Assembly: GCA_945870425.1 (NCBI GenBank)
Contig: CAMBSD010000020.1
Span: 1-64,000, forward strand
Source of the DNA: Chitinophaga pinensis
GTDB lineage: Bacteria; Bacteroidota; Bacteroidia; UKL13-3
Direction of reading: 5' to 3'
Length of the DNA stretch: 64,000 nt
The notes beneath the pieces were generated by a model. It saw only the letters and a list, made by a program, of their open reading frames with translations. It searched no databases and was not told where the DNA came from. A program made the position numbers and the translations under genes. Below, piece by piece: positions 1-9,001 of the stretch; the stretch's first letter is position 1; the number at the start of each line of letters is the position of its first letter.

Positions 1-1
1 A

Positions 2-1519
2 GCAGAACCATTTATATTAATTGCCAATCATCCATATGGTGGAATTGATGGTTTAATTCTGATTTCAATACTTGGAAAACTGCGACCAGATGCCAAGTTG
101 ATGGCAAATTTTTTATTAAGACAGATTGAGCCACTAAAAGAGCACATTATTGCTGTAAACCCCTTTGAAAATGTGGGTGATAATGCCATGAATCTTTCTG
201 GTACAAAAGAGTTACTTACGCATTTGAAAACCTCTCCAATAGGAGTATTTCCAGCAGGTGAAGTTTCTGCATTAAAATTGAAAAATTTTAAAATTGAAGA
301 TAAAAAATGGTCTCCTAATGTTGGTAAAATAGTTGCCAAATCAGGTGTAAAAGTTGTTCCTGTGTATTTCAGTGGTCACAATAGTTTAGCTTTTAATTTA
401 CTGGGTTTGATTAATCCTAATATTAGAACCATAAAATTACCTTCAGAGTTATTTAATAAACATGAAAAAATAAAGGTTAGAATAGGAAAACCAATTAATC
501 CGAAAACCATAATTGATTTTGCTAATAATGATGAATTGATGCGTTACTTAAGGGCAATGACTTATGCCCTCGGAGCTAATCAAGTGAGAAAGAATATTAA
601 GTTAAGTTCTACATTGAAGGGATTGTTAAAACCTAAAGATATCATTGAAGAAACCAATAAAAGTATTTTGTCAGATGAGATTTCATTATTGGGAAATGAT
701 TTACTTTATTCCTATGAAAACTTTAAGGTGTATATGTCTGATGCTACTCATATACCAAGTATTTTGAGAGAGATATCTAGGTTGCGTGAAATTACATTTA
801 GAGAAGTGGGAGAGGGAACCAATCGCAGCTATGATAGTGACGAGTTTGATTTTTATTACAAGCATTTGTTTGTTTGGGATGAAAAGGAACAACGAATTGC
901 AGGTGCATATCGCATAGGTTTGGGCGATGAACTCTTTAATGCATTAGGAAAACGTGGATTTTATCTGTATCAATTGTTTAAAATTAAAAAGGGATTTTAT
1001 CCTATTCTACAACAATCAATTGAAATGGGCCGATCATTCGTTGTAAAGGATTATCAGAGACGGCCCTTAAGTTTAATGTTGCTTTGGAAAGGTATTAATG
1101 AGTTTCTTAAGAGGAACAAAGGTATATATAAATACATGATTGGTCCGGTAAGTATCAGTAATCAGTTTTCTAGATTATCTAAAGAGCTTTTAGTATCATA
1201 TATTAGACTTCATCATTACGATAGAAACTGGGCAAGTTTGATTACGCCAAGAAAGAAATTTAAATATAAGTATGACGATGATGAGAAGGCTCTTTTAAAA
1301 GCACATGCGGATGATATCAAGCAATTGGATAATCTTATAGGTGAAATTGAAAACAATCAATTAAAGATACCTGTATTAGTGAAAAAATATTTGAAGTTAA
1401 ATGCCAAAATTGTAGCGTTTAACATTGACCCTAAGTTCAATGACGCCTTGGACGGTTTTTTAATCGTTAATGTAGATGAAATACCCGATGAGGCTTTTGA
1501 TATGGTTAGTAGAAACTAA
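2..1519 (+). CDS. PlsC-type acyltransferase fused to OlsB-like GNAT acyltransferase (5' end missing)
   Basis: The reading frame is open from base 2, so the N-terminus lies outside the window. The first residues contain the glycerolipid acyltransferase motif NHPYGGIDG (about codons 9-17), followed by the FPAGEVSAL motif typical of PlsC-like enzymes. The second half (from about codon 240) looks like the hemolysin/OlsB GNAT family, with an EMGRSFV block, a YQRRPLSLMLLWKGI segment and a GPVSIS block. In Bacteroidota and some Proteobacteria such PlsC plus OlsB-like activities make amino-acid (ornithine or glycine) lipids: the GNAT domain N-acylates the amino acid and the PlsC domain adds the second, ester-linked acyl chain. 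I infer a cytoplasmic, membrane-associated aminolipid synthase; the amino-acid substrate cannot be read from the sequence. The gene ends convergent with the next one. Confidence 0.85.
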   Translation, partial: AEPFILIANHPYGGIDGLILISILGKLRPDAKLMANFLLRQIEPLKEHIIAVNPFENVGDNAMNLSGTKELLTHLKTSPIGVFPAGEVSALKLKNFKIEDKKWSPNVGKIVAKSGVKVVPVYFSGHNSLAFNLLGLINPNIRTIKLPSELFNKHEKIKVRIGKPINPKTIIDFANNDELMRYLRAMTYALGANQVRKNIKLSSTLKGLLKPKDIIEETNKSILSDEISLLGNDLLYSYENFKVYMSDATHIPSILREISRLREITFREVGEGTNRSYDSDEFDFYYKHLFVWDEKEQRIAGAYRIGLGDELFNALGKRGFYLYQLFKIKKGFYPILQQSIEMGRSFVVKDYQRRPLSLMLLWKGINEFLKRNKGIYKYMIGPVSISNQFSRLSKELLVSYIRLHHYDRNWASLITPRKKFKYKYDDDEKALLKAHADDIKQLDNLIGEIENNQLKIPVLVKKYLKLNAKIVAFNIDPKFNDALDGFLIVNVDEIPDEAFDMVSRN

Positions 1520-1526
1520 AAGCGTA

Positions 1527-1545
1527 TTGAACTATTTTAGTTCAA
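1527..1545. terminator. Inverted repeat between convergent genes
   Basis: TTGAACTA-ttt-TAGTTCAA forms a perfect 8-bp stem with a 3-base loop between the two convergent stop codons, and includes the stop codon of the minus-strand gene. It is AT-rich and has no clear T-run, so a bidirectional terminator role is plausible but weakly supported. Confidence 0.35.
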
Positions 1546-2458
1546 ACTCAGAATATCCAATTTTGAAGCCATCTGCAAAAAGTTCTGCTTTGTATTTTCC
1601 TTTTTGCCAATCACTTCCTTTGTTCCAATAGAAATTTATTTGTTGTGCATCTTGCGTGAAATCAATGGTTTTCTTGCTAGAATAAATAGACTCTTCGTTT
1701 TGGAATTTGAAAGTGCCAGATCCAGCACTATTGTTATAGACTGTAGTGCCATCAGGTCCAACCACTTTAAGGTAAATGTCCTTAGGACCTTTTTCAGCCA
1801 CATAGTTTTCAGCAATATTAAATGTGATTTTCAGTTGTTCTAATTGAGATGTTTTGATGGTTTCCTTTTCTTTACCATTGGTTCTAAACTTGACACCTGT
1901 CACAAAAATATTGGTTGTGTTGAGCTTAGCTCCGATAGCAACTTTGTTTTTCAACCCAACATTTTCCATTGTTAAATCTTCATTTTTACGTTTTTGAGAT
2001 TTTACATCCCCTTTCAGGTTATTGTTTTCGATATGCAAACTTTCAATTTGAAGTGAAAGTGAGTCGATTTGAGCAATATATTTTCGTCTGTAAAATCTTA
2101 ATTGGTCAATTTCTTCAAGGGCTTTGTCTAATTCTCCCTTATTTAATTTTTGTAGTTTTAATAAACCTTGTATACGCTCTGCATAGTCTTGCAACTGCTC
2201 ATTCTTTTCTTTTAAGAAATTATCCAACTCCTCATTTTTGCCTTTGTATTGTGTCAATTCAGCTTCAGTTTCACCTAATAACTTATCCAACGCAACTTTT
2301 GCCGAATCTGTAGAAAAAAGTCTTTCTTCGGTAACAACTAACTTTTTATCAGTTTGGAAATAGTTGAATACAAAAAAGCCGTTTAAGGCAGTTAATATAG
2401 CCACCAAGGTCCAAGGTAAAAATAAGGCAAATCGATTACGTTTTTTATTTTCTTCCAT
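1532..2458 (-). CDS. Single-pass membrane protein with long coiled coil
   Basis: The ATG at 2458 (MEENKKRNRFALF) is preferred over an upstream in-frame ATG at 2479, because it puts a short basic cytoplasmic tail directly before one membrane segment (about residues 12-33, LPWTLVAILTALNGFFVF). Residues about 45-165 are rich in K/E/L/Q and read as a continuous coiled coil. A C-terminal domain (about 170-308) is probably beta-rich and periplasmic or extracytoplasmic. No enzymatic motif is visible. The overall design resembles conserved Bacteroidota proteins of unknown function. Role unknown; a structural or scaffolding function in the envelope is only a guess. Confidence 0.75.
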   Translation of the reverse strand: MEENKKRNRFALFLPWTLVAILTALNGFFVFNYFQTDKKLVVTEERLFSTDSAKVALDKLLGETEAELTQYKGKNEELDNFLKEKNEQLQDYAERIQGLLKLQKLNKGELDKALEEIDQLRFYRRKYIAQIDSLSLQIESLHIENNNLKGDVKSQKRKNEDLTMENVGLKNKVAIGAKLNTTNIFVTGVKFRTNGKEKETIKTSQLEQLKITFNIAENYVAEKGPKDIYLKVVGPDGTTVYNNSAGSGTFKFQNEESIYSSKKTIDFTQDAQQINFYWNKGSDWQKGKYKAELFADGFKIGYSEFELK

Positions 2459-2536
2459 ACAATGGCAAAAATAATACATTCACATATAAATAAACGAATT
2501 CCTATCCACAGTGTTGATATATATGGCAATAAATAC

Positions 2537-2565
2537 TTGCAATACGCTGTCTTTTTTTACTTTTG
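2537..2565 (+). promoter_or_regulatory. Bacteroidota-type promoter upstream of rfbC
   Basis: TTG at 2537-2539 and TACTTTTG at 2558-2565 fit the Bacteroidota sigma-A pattern (TTTG, about 19 bases, TAnnTTTG), with 18 bases between them. The ATG follows only 6 bases after the -7 box, so the message would be leaderless or nearly so. Confidence 0.5.
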
Positions 2566-2571
2566 CCCTAT

Positions 2572-3114
2572 ATGAAAATTACTACAAGCCCCATTCAGGG
2601 ATTACTTATAATTGAACCACAGGTTTTTAAAGATGAAAGAGGATATTTTTACGAAAGTTATAATATCGATAAATTTAAAGATGCCGGTATTCATGAAAAT
2701 TTTATCCAGGATAACCAATCTCTTTCCCAAAAAGGAGCTATCAGAGGTTTACATTTTCAAGCAGCGCCTTTTGAACAAGGTAAATTGGTGAGGGTGGTGC
2801 AAGGTGCTGTTTTTGATGTGGTGGTAGATATAAGGAAAAACTCTGCTACGTACGGACAGCATTTTGATATAGAACTGACTGGAGAAAATATGTTGATGTT
2901 TTATATCCCGGCAGGTTTTGCGCATGGTTTTGAAACATTAGCTGACAATACCATTTTTCAGTATAAATGTACCAATTTATATAATAAAGCCTATGAAGGT
3001 GGAATTCTTTGGAATGATCCTGATTTGAATATTAAGTGGCAAACAAATACACCTATTATCAGTACAAAAGATCAAGAACTGCTAACATTTCATACATTTG
3101 TAAGTCCCTTTTAA
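2572..3114 (+). CDS. rfbC: dTDP-4-dehydrorhamnose 3,5-epimerase
   Basis: RmlC cupin epimerase of 180 aa, the usual family length. It epimerises C3 and C5 of dTDP-4-keto-6-deoxyglucose on the way to dTDP-L-rhamnose for surface polysaccharide. Visible family features are DERGYFYESY (21-30), the catalytic His in RGLHFQ (His61), the IPAGFAHGF block (112-120), the Tyr of the catalytic pair in QYKCT (Tyr131), and the NDPDLNIKW block near residue 150. The ATG at 2572 is chosen over a TTG nine bases upstream because the TTG lies inside the promoter -7 box. No other rhamnose genes are nearby, but an O-acyltransferase pair lies 1.8 kb downstream. Confidence 0.93.
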   Translation: MKITTSPIQGLLIIEPQVFKDERGYFYESYNIDKFKDAGIHENFIQDNQSLSQKGAIRGLHFQAAPFEQGKLVRVVQGAVFDVVVDIRKNSATYGQHFDIELTGENMLMFYIPAGFAHGFETLADNTIFQYKCTNLYNKAYEGGILWNDPDLNIKWQTNTPIISTKDQELLTFHTFVSPF

Positions 3115-3151
3115 ACTCTGAAACAAAAGTACTCACTCAAAAATTATTTTT

Positions 3152-4093
3152 ATGGAATTTGACAATGAAATACAAAATCTCTTAACGAAGTTAAAAGAAA
3201 AATATGATGCTTCGGGCCAAGATTGGAAAGCCTATTTAGAGGGTTTGTTGCATCAAAACTACCTTAGCTATTGGGATTATATTCATACGGATACTTTGTT
3301 GTCTCTGCAAAAGCCCAGAACAGCTATCCCTGATGAGATGATATTTATAATGTATCATCAAATTACGGAACTTTATTTCAAACTTACTCTGCACGAAATG
3401 GAACAAATTTCGAGTAAAAAGGATGGTATAGACCCCATTTTTTTTGCGGCTCGTGTAAAAAGAATGACCGGCTATTTTAAAAACCTTATCAATTCTTTTG
3501 AGATAATGGTAGAGGGTATGGAACCAAAGCAATTTTTGCAGTTTCGCATGAGTTTGTTGCCAGCTAGTGGTTTTCAATCGGCTCAATATAGAAGTATTGA
3601 AATTTGCGCTACAGACTTTATTCGCATGGTCGATAAAGAATATAGAGATAATATGTCAAATGCAAGTTTGGATGAGCAATACAAATACATTTATTGGCAA
3701 GCTGGTGCTACCGAATTGGCTACAGGTCAGAAGACTTTAACACTTACACAATTTGAAGAGAAGTACCAAGATTCATTGTTGAGATTAGCTAAAGACTATG
3801 AGAATAAAAATCTATGGGCTGTCTATAAATCAATGACTGAAGCAGATCAAAAGAATGAGGAGTTAATAAAACAATTAAAAGATTTTGATGCTTGTGTAAA
3901 TGTAAACTGGCCTTTGATGCATTATAAATCTGCGGTAAGATATTTGCAAAAATCAACTGAAGATATTGCTGCTACAGGTGGCACTAATTGGCAAAAATAC
4001 TTGCCTCCTCGTATTCAAAAACGAATTTTCTATCCTGAATTATGGAACGAAAATGAAATGCAAGAGTGGGGCAAATCATTAATGGAATTGTGA
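3152..4093 (+). CDS. kynA: Tryptophan 2,3-dioxygenase family protein
   Basis: Heme dioxygenase opening the indole ring of L-tryptophan to N-formylkynurenine, the first step of the kynurenine pathway; cytoplasmic. At 313 aa it sits between short bacterial and longer animal forms. Recognisable blocks are YLSYWDYIHTDTLLSLQKP (38-54), the distal-pocket His in MYHQITELYFKL (His69), a candidate proximal heme ligand (about His257, in LMHYKSAVRYL), and the ATGGTNWQKYLPP signature near residue 280. Later kynurenine-pathway genes are not in this window. The gene lies on the same strand as rfbC, 37 bases downstream, and may be co-transcribed with it. Confidence 0.85.
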   Translation: MEFDNEIQNLLTKLKEKYDASGQDWKAYLEGLLHQNYLSYWDYIHTDTLLSLQKPRTAIPDEMIFIMYHQITELYFKLTLHEMEQISSKKDGIDPIFFAARVKRMTGYFKNLINSFEIMVEGMEPKQFLQFRMSLLPASGFQSAQYRSIEICATDFIRMVDKEYRDNMSNASLDEQYKYIYWQAGATELATGQKTLTLTQFEEKYQDSLLRLAKDYENKNLWAVYKSMTEADQKNEELIKQLKDFDACVNVNWPLMHYKSAVRYLQKSTEDIAATGGTNWQKYLPPRIQKRIFYPELWNENEMQEWGKSLMEL

Positions 4094-4111
4094 AAATAAG
4101 CTTGTAAATTT

Positions 4112-4468
4112 ATGAAAAAATTAAGTCTCATATTCATTCTAAGTTTTGCATTTTTGTGCGAGGTCAAAAGTCAAGTTATAGATGATGAGAATGGCAAAAC
4201 TTACTATTATTTTGATAACGATAAAAAGCAAGTAAAGGAAATCTTTCATCATCTCAGACAAATGAAATTTGGTATACGAGATGGGGTTGATTTTGATACA
4301 ATAGTATATGTAAAGCATGGACCATATTTGAAGTATCACCCAAATGGAAGACTTGAATGCAGTGGCTATTTTCATTATGAAAAGCCAGATAGTATATGGA
4401 AAAGATATAGTGACGAAGGAAAGCTGATAGGAATAGATAGATACAGAAATGGACAAAAATTCGATTAA
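4112..4468 (+). CDS. Small secreted MORN-like protein
   Basis: 118 aa with a signal peptide (MKKLSLIFILSFAFLCEVKSQ). The rest carries repeated toxin_YwqK/MORN-like strands: GPYLKYHPNGRLECSGYFHYEKPDSIW and KRYSDEGKLIGIDRYRNGQ. Such G-x-Y/W-x-x-Y-x-x-N/E-G units form beta-hairpin repeats in many Bacteroidota surface or periplasmic proteins. It starts 18 bases after the dioxygenase gene and overlaps the following ORF by 20 bases. Function unknown. Confidence 0.7.
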   Translation: MKKLSLIFILSFAFLCEVKSQVIDDENGKTYYYFDNDKKQVKEIFHHLRQMKFGIRDGVDFDTIVYVKHGPYLKYHPNGRLECSGYFHYEKPDSIWKRYSDEGKLIGIDRYRNGQKFD

Positions 4469-4877
4469 ATTAATTTTACTTTTTATACTACTCGGAGGTT
4501 ACCCAATGGCATTTGCACAGGTGAAAAAAAACATTAGGGTAGGAGATTATATTTATGTAAAGCCATGTAAACCTGAGCATGAGGATTTTAATGGAATTGA
4601 TATCTATAGTAGAACTACTTCCATTATTAAGTCGCATGTTGACTCAATAACAGGTGATGGTTTCTATGAGGCCTTTTTTGATGGAAATAGCAGTATAGAG
4701 GGTAAAAGATTACCTTGCATCATGTCAAATAGAAAGTATAAAATTGCTGCTTTGCAAGAAGTGGAAGAGGAGGGCAAAATCAGGCGAATTGCTATTTGCT
4801 ATACAAGTTACCATTTAAACGTTATTTGGATTGAAATAGATGTTGCTTTAAAATCAAATGAAATTGAATTTAAGTAA
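4449..4877 (+). CDS. Small secreted protein of unknown function
   Basis: 142 aa with a hydrophobic N-terminus (LILLFILLGGYPMAFAQ) that reads as a signal peptide. The mature part has no motif I recognise. Its start overlaps the previous gene's end by 20 bases in another frame, suggesting translational coupling of two small secreted proteins. Confidence 0.6.
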   Translation: MDKNSIKLILLFILLGGYPMAFAQVKKNIRVGDYIYVKPCKPEHEDFNGIDIYSRTTSIIKSHVDSITGDGFYEAFFDGNSSIEGKRLPCIMSNRKYKIAALQEVEEEGKIRRIAICYTSYHLNVIWIEIDVALKSNEIEFK

Positions 4878-4935
4878 ATGCATATGTTCATTCATTTCTT
4901 TTTGTTTAATTTGTTTCTTAGCGAACAGATAAGAA

Positions 4936-6342
4936 ATGCTTTTTAATTCTCTACATTTTATATTTTTTCTACCTATAGTTATATTACTGTATTATCTCCT
5001 GGCTCACAAATACAGATGGATTCTATTATTCATAGCGAGTACCTATTTTTATTCAGTATTTTATCTTCCTTATGTATTTATCCTTTATGCTGTTATCATT
5101 ATTGATTATGTATGCGGATTGCTTATCGAAAATAGTGAAGGACGAAGACGTTGGTGGTGGTTGGTTATTAGTATTATAAGCAATATTGGATTACTAAGTT
5201 ATTTTAAGTATTCCAATTTCTTTATTGATATATTTAATAAAACAGCTCCATTGGTTCATATATCAAAACATATTAGGAATTTGGATATCATTTTACCAAT
5301 TGGTCTTTCATTCCATACTTTTCAGTCATTAAGTTATACCATTGAAGTTTATAGAAAGAAACAGAAAGCAGAAAAGCATATAGGTTATTTTGCCAATTAT
5401 GTATTGTTTTTCCCTCAAATGGTGGCTGGCCCAATTGAGCGATATGAGAGATTGGGAAAAGAACTCAGGATTTCTCAACAATTAACCTATGAAAATTTTA
5501 GTCATGGTTTGCGTTTGATATTATATGGATTATTTGTAAAAATGTGCATTGCCGATAATCTAGCACCTATGGTGGATGAGCTTTATCAAGCACCTGAAAG
5601 TTATTATTCTTTATCAGTTTGGCTGGCTATGATTGCTTTTGCCATTCAAATTTATGCTGATTTTTATGGTTACTCAACAGTGGCTTTGGGAGCTGCCAGA
5701 ATGCTTGGTATTCATCTAATGGATAATTTTAAACAACCTTATTTTGCAAAGGGAATACAAGACTTTTGGAAACGTTGGCACATTTCATTAAGCACTTGGT
5801 TTCGTGATTATGTTTTTTTTAGTTTTGGGGGAAGCAGGGTGAAAACTTTCCGTTGGATCATCAATGTATTGTTTTTGTTTGCTGTAAGCGGATTTTGGCA
5901 TGGGGCTAATTACACCTTTATCATTTGGGGTCTATTACATGGTATAGCCTATTTATTAGATAAGGGGATTTCTAGTATTTTACCATCCCGTATAAAGCAG
6001 CTAAAAGTGTATTCAATAATAAGTATGCTTGTCACTTTTCTTCTAGTTGTTATTATTTGGGTATTCTTTAGGGCAAAAGATTTAACAAGTTCATTGGCCA
6101 TAATGAAACAAAGTATTAGTTATGGCTTTGAAGCCAACAAACATTTGCAGGTATCTTGGATACCAATAGCGATGTTAGGAATATTTGTCTTGCTTGAGGC
6201 AGCCATCATAAACTCGCGTTTTGATAATTGGTTGGCATCAAAACAAATTTCTTTTCGTTGGGCAATTTATTCGGTGCTTGTGATGTGTTTATTGCTATTT
6301 AGCGGTATCAAAAGTATTCCATTTATTTATTTTCAATTTTAG
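4936..6342 (+). CDS. MBOAT family O-acyltransferase (AlgI-like)
   Basis: 468-aa polytopic membrane protein with about ten hydrophobic segments. It matches the AlgI/PatA branch of MBOAT enzymes, which pass acyl groups across the inner membrane for O-acylation of polysaccharides. Signature blocks are YFPQMVAGPIERY-like (FFPQMVAGPIERYERL), QIYADFYGYSTVALGAARMLG, DFWKRWHISLSTWFRDYVFF and FWHGANYTFIIWGLLHG. The two conserved histidines are His322 and His335. It starts with F-N-S-LHFIFFLP, as usual for the family. It is followed after 2 bases by a SGNH-like partner, the standard arrangement of an acyl carrier or transferase partner. The polysaccharide substrate is unknown. Confidence 0.92.
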   Translation: MLFNSLHFIFFLPIVILLYYLLAHKYRWILLFIASTYFYSVFYLPYVFILYAVIIIDYVCGLLIENSEGRRRWWWLVISIISNIGLLSYFKYSNFFIDIFNKTAPLVHISKHIRNLDIILPIGLSFHTFQSLSYTIEVYRKKQKAEKHIGYFANYVLFFPQMVAGPIERYERLGKELRISQQLTYENFSHGLRLILYGLFVKMCIADNLAPMVDELYQAPESYYSLSVWLAMIAFAIQIYADFYGYSTVALGAARMLGIHLMDNFKQPYFAKGIQDFWKRWHISLSTWFRDYVFFSFGGSRVKTFRWIINVLFLFAVSGFWHGANYTFIIWGLLHGIAYLLDKGISSILPSRIKQLKVYSIISMLVTFLLVVIIWVFFRAKDLTSSLAIMKQSISYGFEANKHLQVSWIPIAMLGIFVLLEAAIINSRFDNWLASKQISFRWAIYSVLVMCLLLFSGIKSIPFIYFQF

Positions 6343-6344
6343 CC

Positions 6345-7379
6345 ATGAAGAAAATACTATTTAAATTGGGATGTGCTTTTTTGATGCTGTTAATATGTAT
6401 GCCATTGTCCAATCTTATTTACGAAAAATACTTTTATAGGCAAGATTTAAAAGACTCGGATGCAGAGATGCTTTTGAAACTCGATTCTTTGCAGTACATT
6501 AGTGATGCGCTATATTTTGCTGAATCTTCTAATGCCACACTTGCCAATGATGATACATGTGTGTTGACTATTGCCCAAATGATTGATAGTTTGAGCACAG
6601 ATAATGTTGTTGCAATTGATCATGGAGCTATACATGCCAAAACCTACAAAAGCTTAATTGAAAATATTAAGGAGGACGCTAAGGTGAAAACGCTTATTGT
6701 GACATTGAATATGCGTTCATTTGGTGCTAATTGGATACACTCGAAAATGGAAACAGCCTTGATGAAAGCCAATGTGATGTATGAACAAATTCCTCCTATA
6801 GCCAAGAGAATAAAGCTAGCATTTAATGGGTTTGATAACCAAAATGATCAAATGAGAGGTCGTGTAATGGAAGACCATTGGCGACATGATTATATTCATT
6901 TGCCTGATAGTTTTCCATACAAAAATGTCAGGGCTTGGGATGATGCAGTAGGTGGTGGCAATGTATTGAATTTTAAAACAGCCAATGGGGATTGGGATAT
7001 GCCTCGTATTGAGCTTTCCACCAGTTATATCAAGACTTATGCTTTTACCATTGATCCAAGTTCAAATCCAAGAATAAAAGATTTTGATGAAATAGTAGAA
7101 ATAGCTAGAAGAAAAAAACTTAAATTAATTTATAATCTTTTAGCAGAGAACATGGAGTATGCTGACTCCTTAGTGGGAGAGACTTTAACGAATGTGATGA
7201 AAGAAAATGCCCAAATGCTTGTCAAACGCTATACTGAAAAAGGTGTTTTAGTAATAGATAATTTATCTGCAGTTGCGGGCAAAGATTTTACTGAAAAAAG
7301 ATGGACTAGTGAACATTATACCCAAAGAGGTAGGTGGACCATAGCAAGAAATGTGGCAATTGGCATGTCTATCAAATAG
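6345..7379 (+). CDS. SGNH/AlgX-like partner of the MBOAT acyltransferase
   Basis: 344 aa with one N-terminal membrane anchor (LGCAFLMLLICMPLSNLIYE); the rest is probably periplasmic. An AESSN segment (possible nucleophile block), a TLNMRSFGANW segment and a terminal SEHYTQRGRWTIARNV block resemble blocks I, III and V of SGNH hydrolase-type O-acetyl transfer partners. In SGNH enzymes block V is normally DxxH; here the residue three before His is Thr, so assignment of the catalytic acid is uncertain. Position directly after MBOAT strongly suggests joint O-acylation of an extracytoplasmic glycan. Confidence 0.65.
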   Translation: MKKILFKLGCAFLMLLICMPLSNLIYEKYFYRQDLKDSDAEMLLKLDSLQYISDALYFAESSNATLANDDTCVLTIAQMIDSLSTDNVVAIDHGAIHAKTYKSLIENIKEDAKVKTLIVTLNMRSFGANWIHSKMETALMKANVMYEQIPPIAKRIKLAFNGFDNQNDQMRGRVMEDHWRHDYIHLPDSFPYKNVRAWDDAVGGGNVLNFKTANGDWDMPRIELSTSYIKTYAFTIDPSSNPRIKDFDEIVEIARRKKLKLIYNLLAENMEYADSLVGETLTNVMKENAQMLVKRYTEKGVLVIDNLSAVAGKDFTEKRWTSEHYTQRGRWTIARNVAIGMSIK

Positions 7380-7456
7380 ATATTAATACCCAATCATGTG
7401 AGTTATTTGTTATTAGCAATTGCATGGCAATGCTGAAATTGCGATGATTAATAACC

Positions 7457-8167
7457 ATGAAACCAACCATACTTATTACTGGAATAACCAAAGGCATAGG
7501 ACGTGCTATTGCCGAATTGTTTGCAAAAAACGGATACAATGTAGCGGGCTGTGCTCGCGATAAAAAGGCTTTAGATGCTTTTAAAGCTGAACTTTGGAAC
7601 AAATACCCAGAACAAAAATTCCTGTTTGCTTTATGCGATGTGAGCGATAAAAACGATGTCTTGGCTTTTGCTTATGACGTAACAGATGAATTTGAAAAAA
7701 TTGATATTCTGGTAAATAATGCAGGCGTTTTTATACCAGGTTCTTTATTAAATGAAGAGGATGGTATTTTTGAAAAACAGTTGAATACCAATTTAGCAAG
7801 TGCCTATCATTTGAGTAGGGTTATTACACCAAAGATGATTGCCAAAAAAAGCGGTCATATTTTTAATATTTGTAGTACGGCTAGTATTAAAGCATACAGC
7901 AATGGAGCCAGCTATTGCATTAGCAAACATGCCTTATTGGGTTTTAGCAAAGGTTTGAGAGAAGAACTAATGCCAACAGGAGTGAGGGTTACGGCAGTTC
8001 TTCCGGGTGCTACTCTTACTAATAGTTGGGCTGGAACAGATTTACCCGAAGAAAGATTTATTAAGGCAGAAGATATTGCCCAAAGCATTTGGGATATCCA
8101 TCAACTTTCGGCCAATACGGATGTGGAAGAAATATTGATTAGACCGCAATTGGGTGATTTTGCTTAA
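7457..8167 (+). CDS. Short-chain dehydrogenase/reductase (SDR)
   Basis: 236 aa, a classical SDR. It has a cofactor-binding TGITKGIGRAIA (8-19), NNAGVF (about 90), the catalytic Ser in FNICSTAS, and YxxxK as Tyr153/Lys157 (YCISK). The substrate cannot be deduced. A small amount of sequence (about 75 bases) separates it from the O-acylation pair, so co-transcription is uncertain. Confidence 0.88.
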   Translation: MKPTILITGITKGIGRAIAELFAKNGYNVAGCARDKKALDAFKAELWNKYPEQKFLFALCDVSDKNDVLAFAYDVTDEFEKIDILVNNAGVFIPGSLLNEEDGIFEKQLNTNLASAYHLSRVITPKMIAKKSGHIFNICSTASIKAYSNGASYCISKHALLGFSKGLREELMPTGVRVTAVLPGATLTNSWAGTDLPEERFIKAEDIAQSIWDIHQLSANTDVEEILIRPQLGDFA

Positions 8168-8325
8168 GATGCACCTTTACTACTGTTTTTTTAAAAACTA
8201 AACATGTTCTAATCTTACCTTATTCCTTAGGTTGGTAACAAGCCACTTCAAATCTAAAAACCATCATTTTTCTGATTGTTTTTTATCGAATATTTTTTAA
8301 GCTTGTTTAACAAATAAATACAGCT

Positions 8326-8549
8326 ATGACTTGTGAAATTGAGATTGATGAAAAGACAGATAAGGCTAAGAGTGTATTTGAATTTTTAGACCAACATCAA
8401 ATAAAATATAATCCTAACTTACGGCTAAAGATGCTGAATTTGGCATTGGAAGGCCAGCAGCAGATGAGGAATTGGCGGAGTAACTCAACCGCTATATGCT
8501 GAGCGAAACTATAGATTTGGATGAATTGATAGATGAAACAAAAGCTTGA
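8326..8549 (+). pseudogene. Decayed antitoxin of a type II TA module
   Basis: From ATG 8326 the frame reads MTCEIEIDEKTDKAKSVFEF and continues as an antitoxin-like helix, then shifts by one base near 8419. In the new frame it reads AEFGIGRPAADEELAE, a stop (TAA 8481-8483) and LNRYMLSETIDLDELIDE, ending TGA 8547-8549. The uninterrupted reading would be a typical 70-75 aa Bacteroidota antitoxin with a GRPADEELAEYL-like block. The stop looks like a Tyr codon turned into TAA. One frameshift plus one nonsense change makes this a pseudogene. The end overlaps the toxin start by 17 bases, as in intact modules. Confidence 0.55.
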
Positions 8550-8825
8550 AATTTCAAAAGAAGCTTGGGATACAATAAAAGAACTTGCCGAATTTGTTGA
8601 GTCTAAAAATACTTTAGGCGCGGGCAGCCGTTATTTGAATGCTTTTTAACAAAAATAAAGGATGCCCTAAAAAGTCATGCAAAATATGCAGTTCGTAAGT
8701 ATCCGGATTTTGCTAAACTAAAACTCAAATGTTTTAATACTAATGATTGGGTTATTGCCTACCAAGAATCTAAAAACACCTTAGTTGTTAAAGCTATAAT
8801 CTATGGGACATTGTTGAATTATTAA
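8533..8825 (+). pseudogene. Frameshifted RelE/ParE-family toxin
   Basis: Starts MKQKLEISKEAWDTIKELAE at 8533 and reads to a TAA at 8647 just after RYLNAF. Adding one T to the T5 run at 8643-8647 restores a continuous frame (LTKIKDALKSHAKYAVRKYP, then KCFNTNDWVIAYQES and KAIIYGTLLNY) ending TAA at 8823-8825. The restored protein would be about 97 aa, matching RelE/ParE-like toxins. Because the break is in a homopolymer, a sequencing error is possible for this gene alone, but the partner antitoxin is independently broken. Confidence 0.6.
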
Positions 8826-9001
8826 CTTGTCTATTACTAGCGACAAATTTCGTAAGTGACATTTATCAATTCGTTTTAAATTGCAGCATCCATAAATTTT
8901 TATTATTTTCTATTGATTCATAGTGAATTATGTGAAATCTTTTTTAAATATGCAATATGAAAAGATAGAACATCGTTAAAACTATACTAAAACCGAAATA
9001 T

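Noticed and set aside
2537-2571. TTG start for rfbC at 2563
   Set aside because: The TTG is part of the TACTTTTG promoter box, and the ATG at 2572 fits the family N-terminus.
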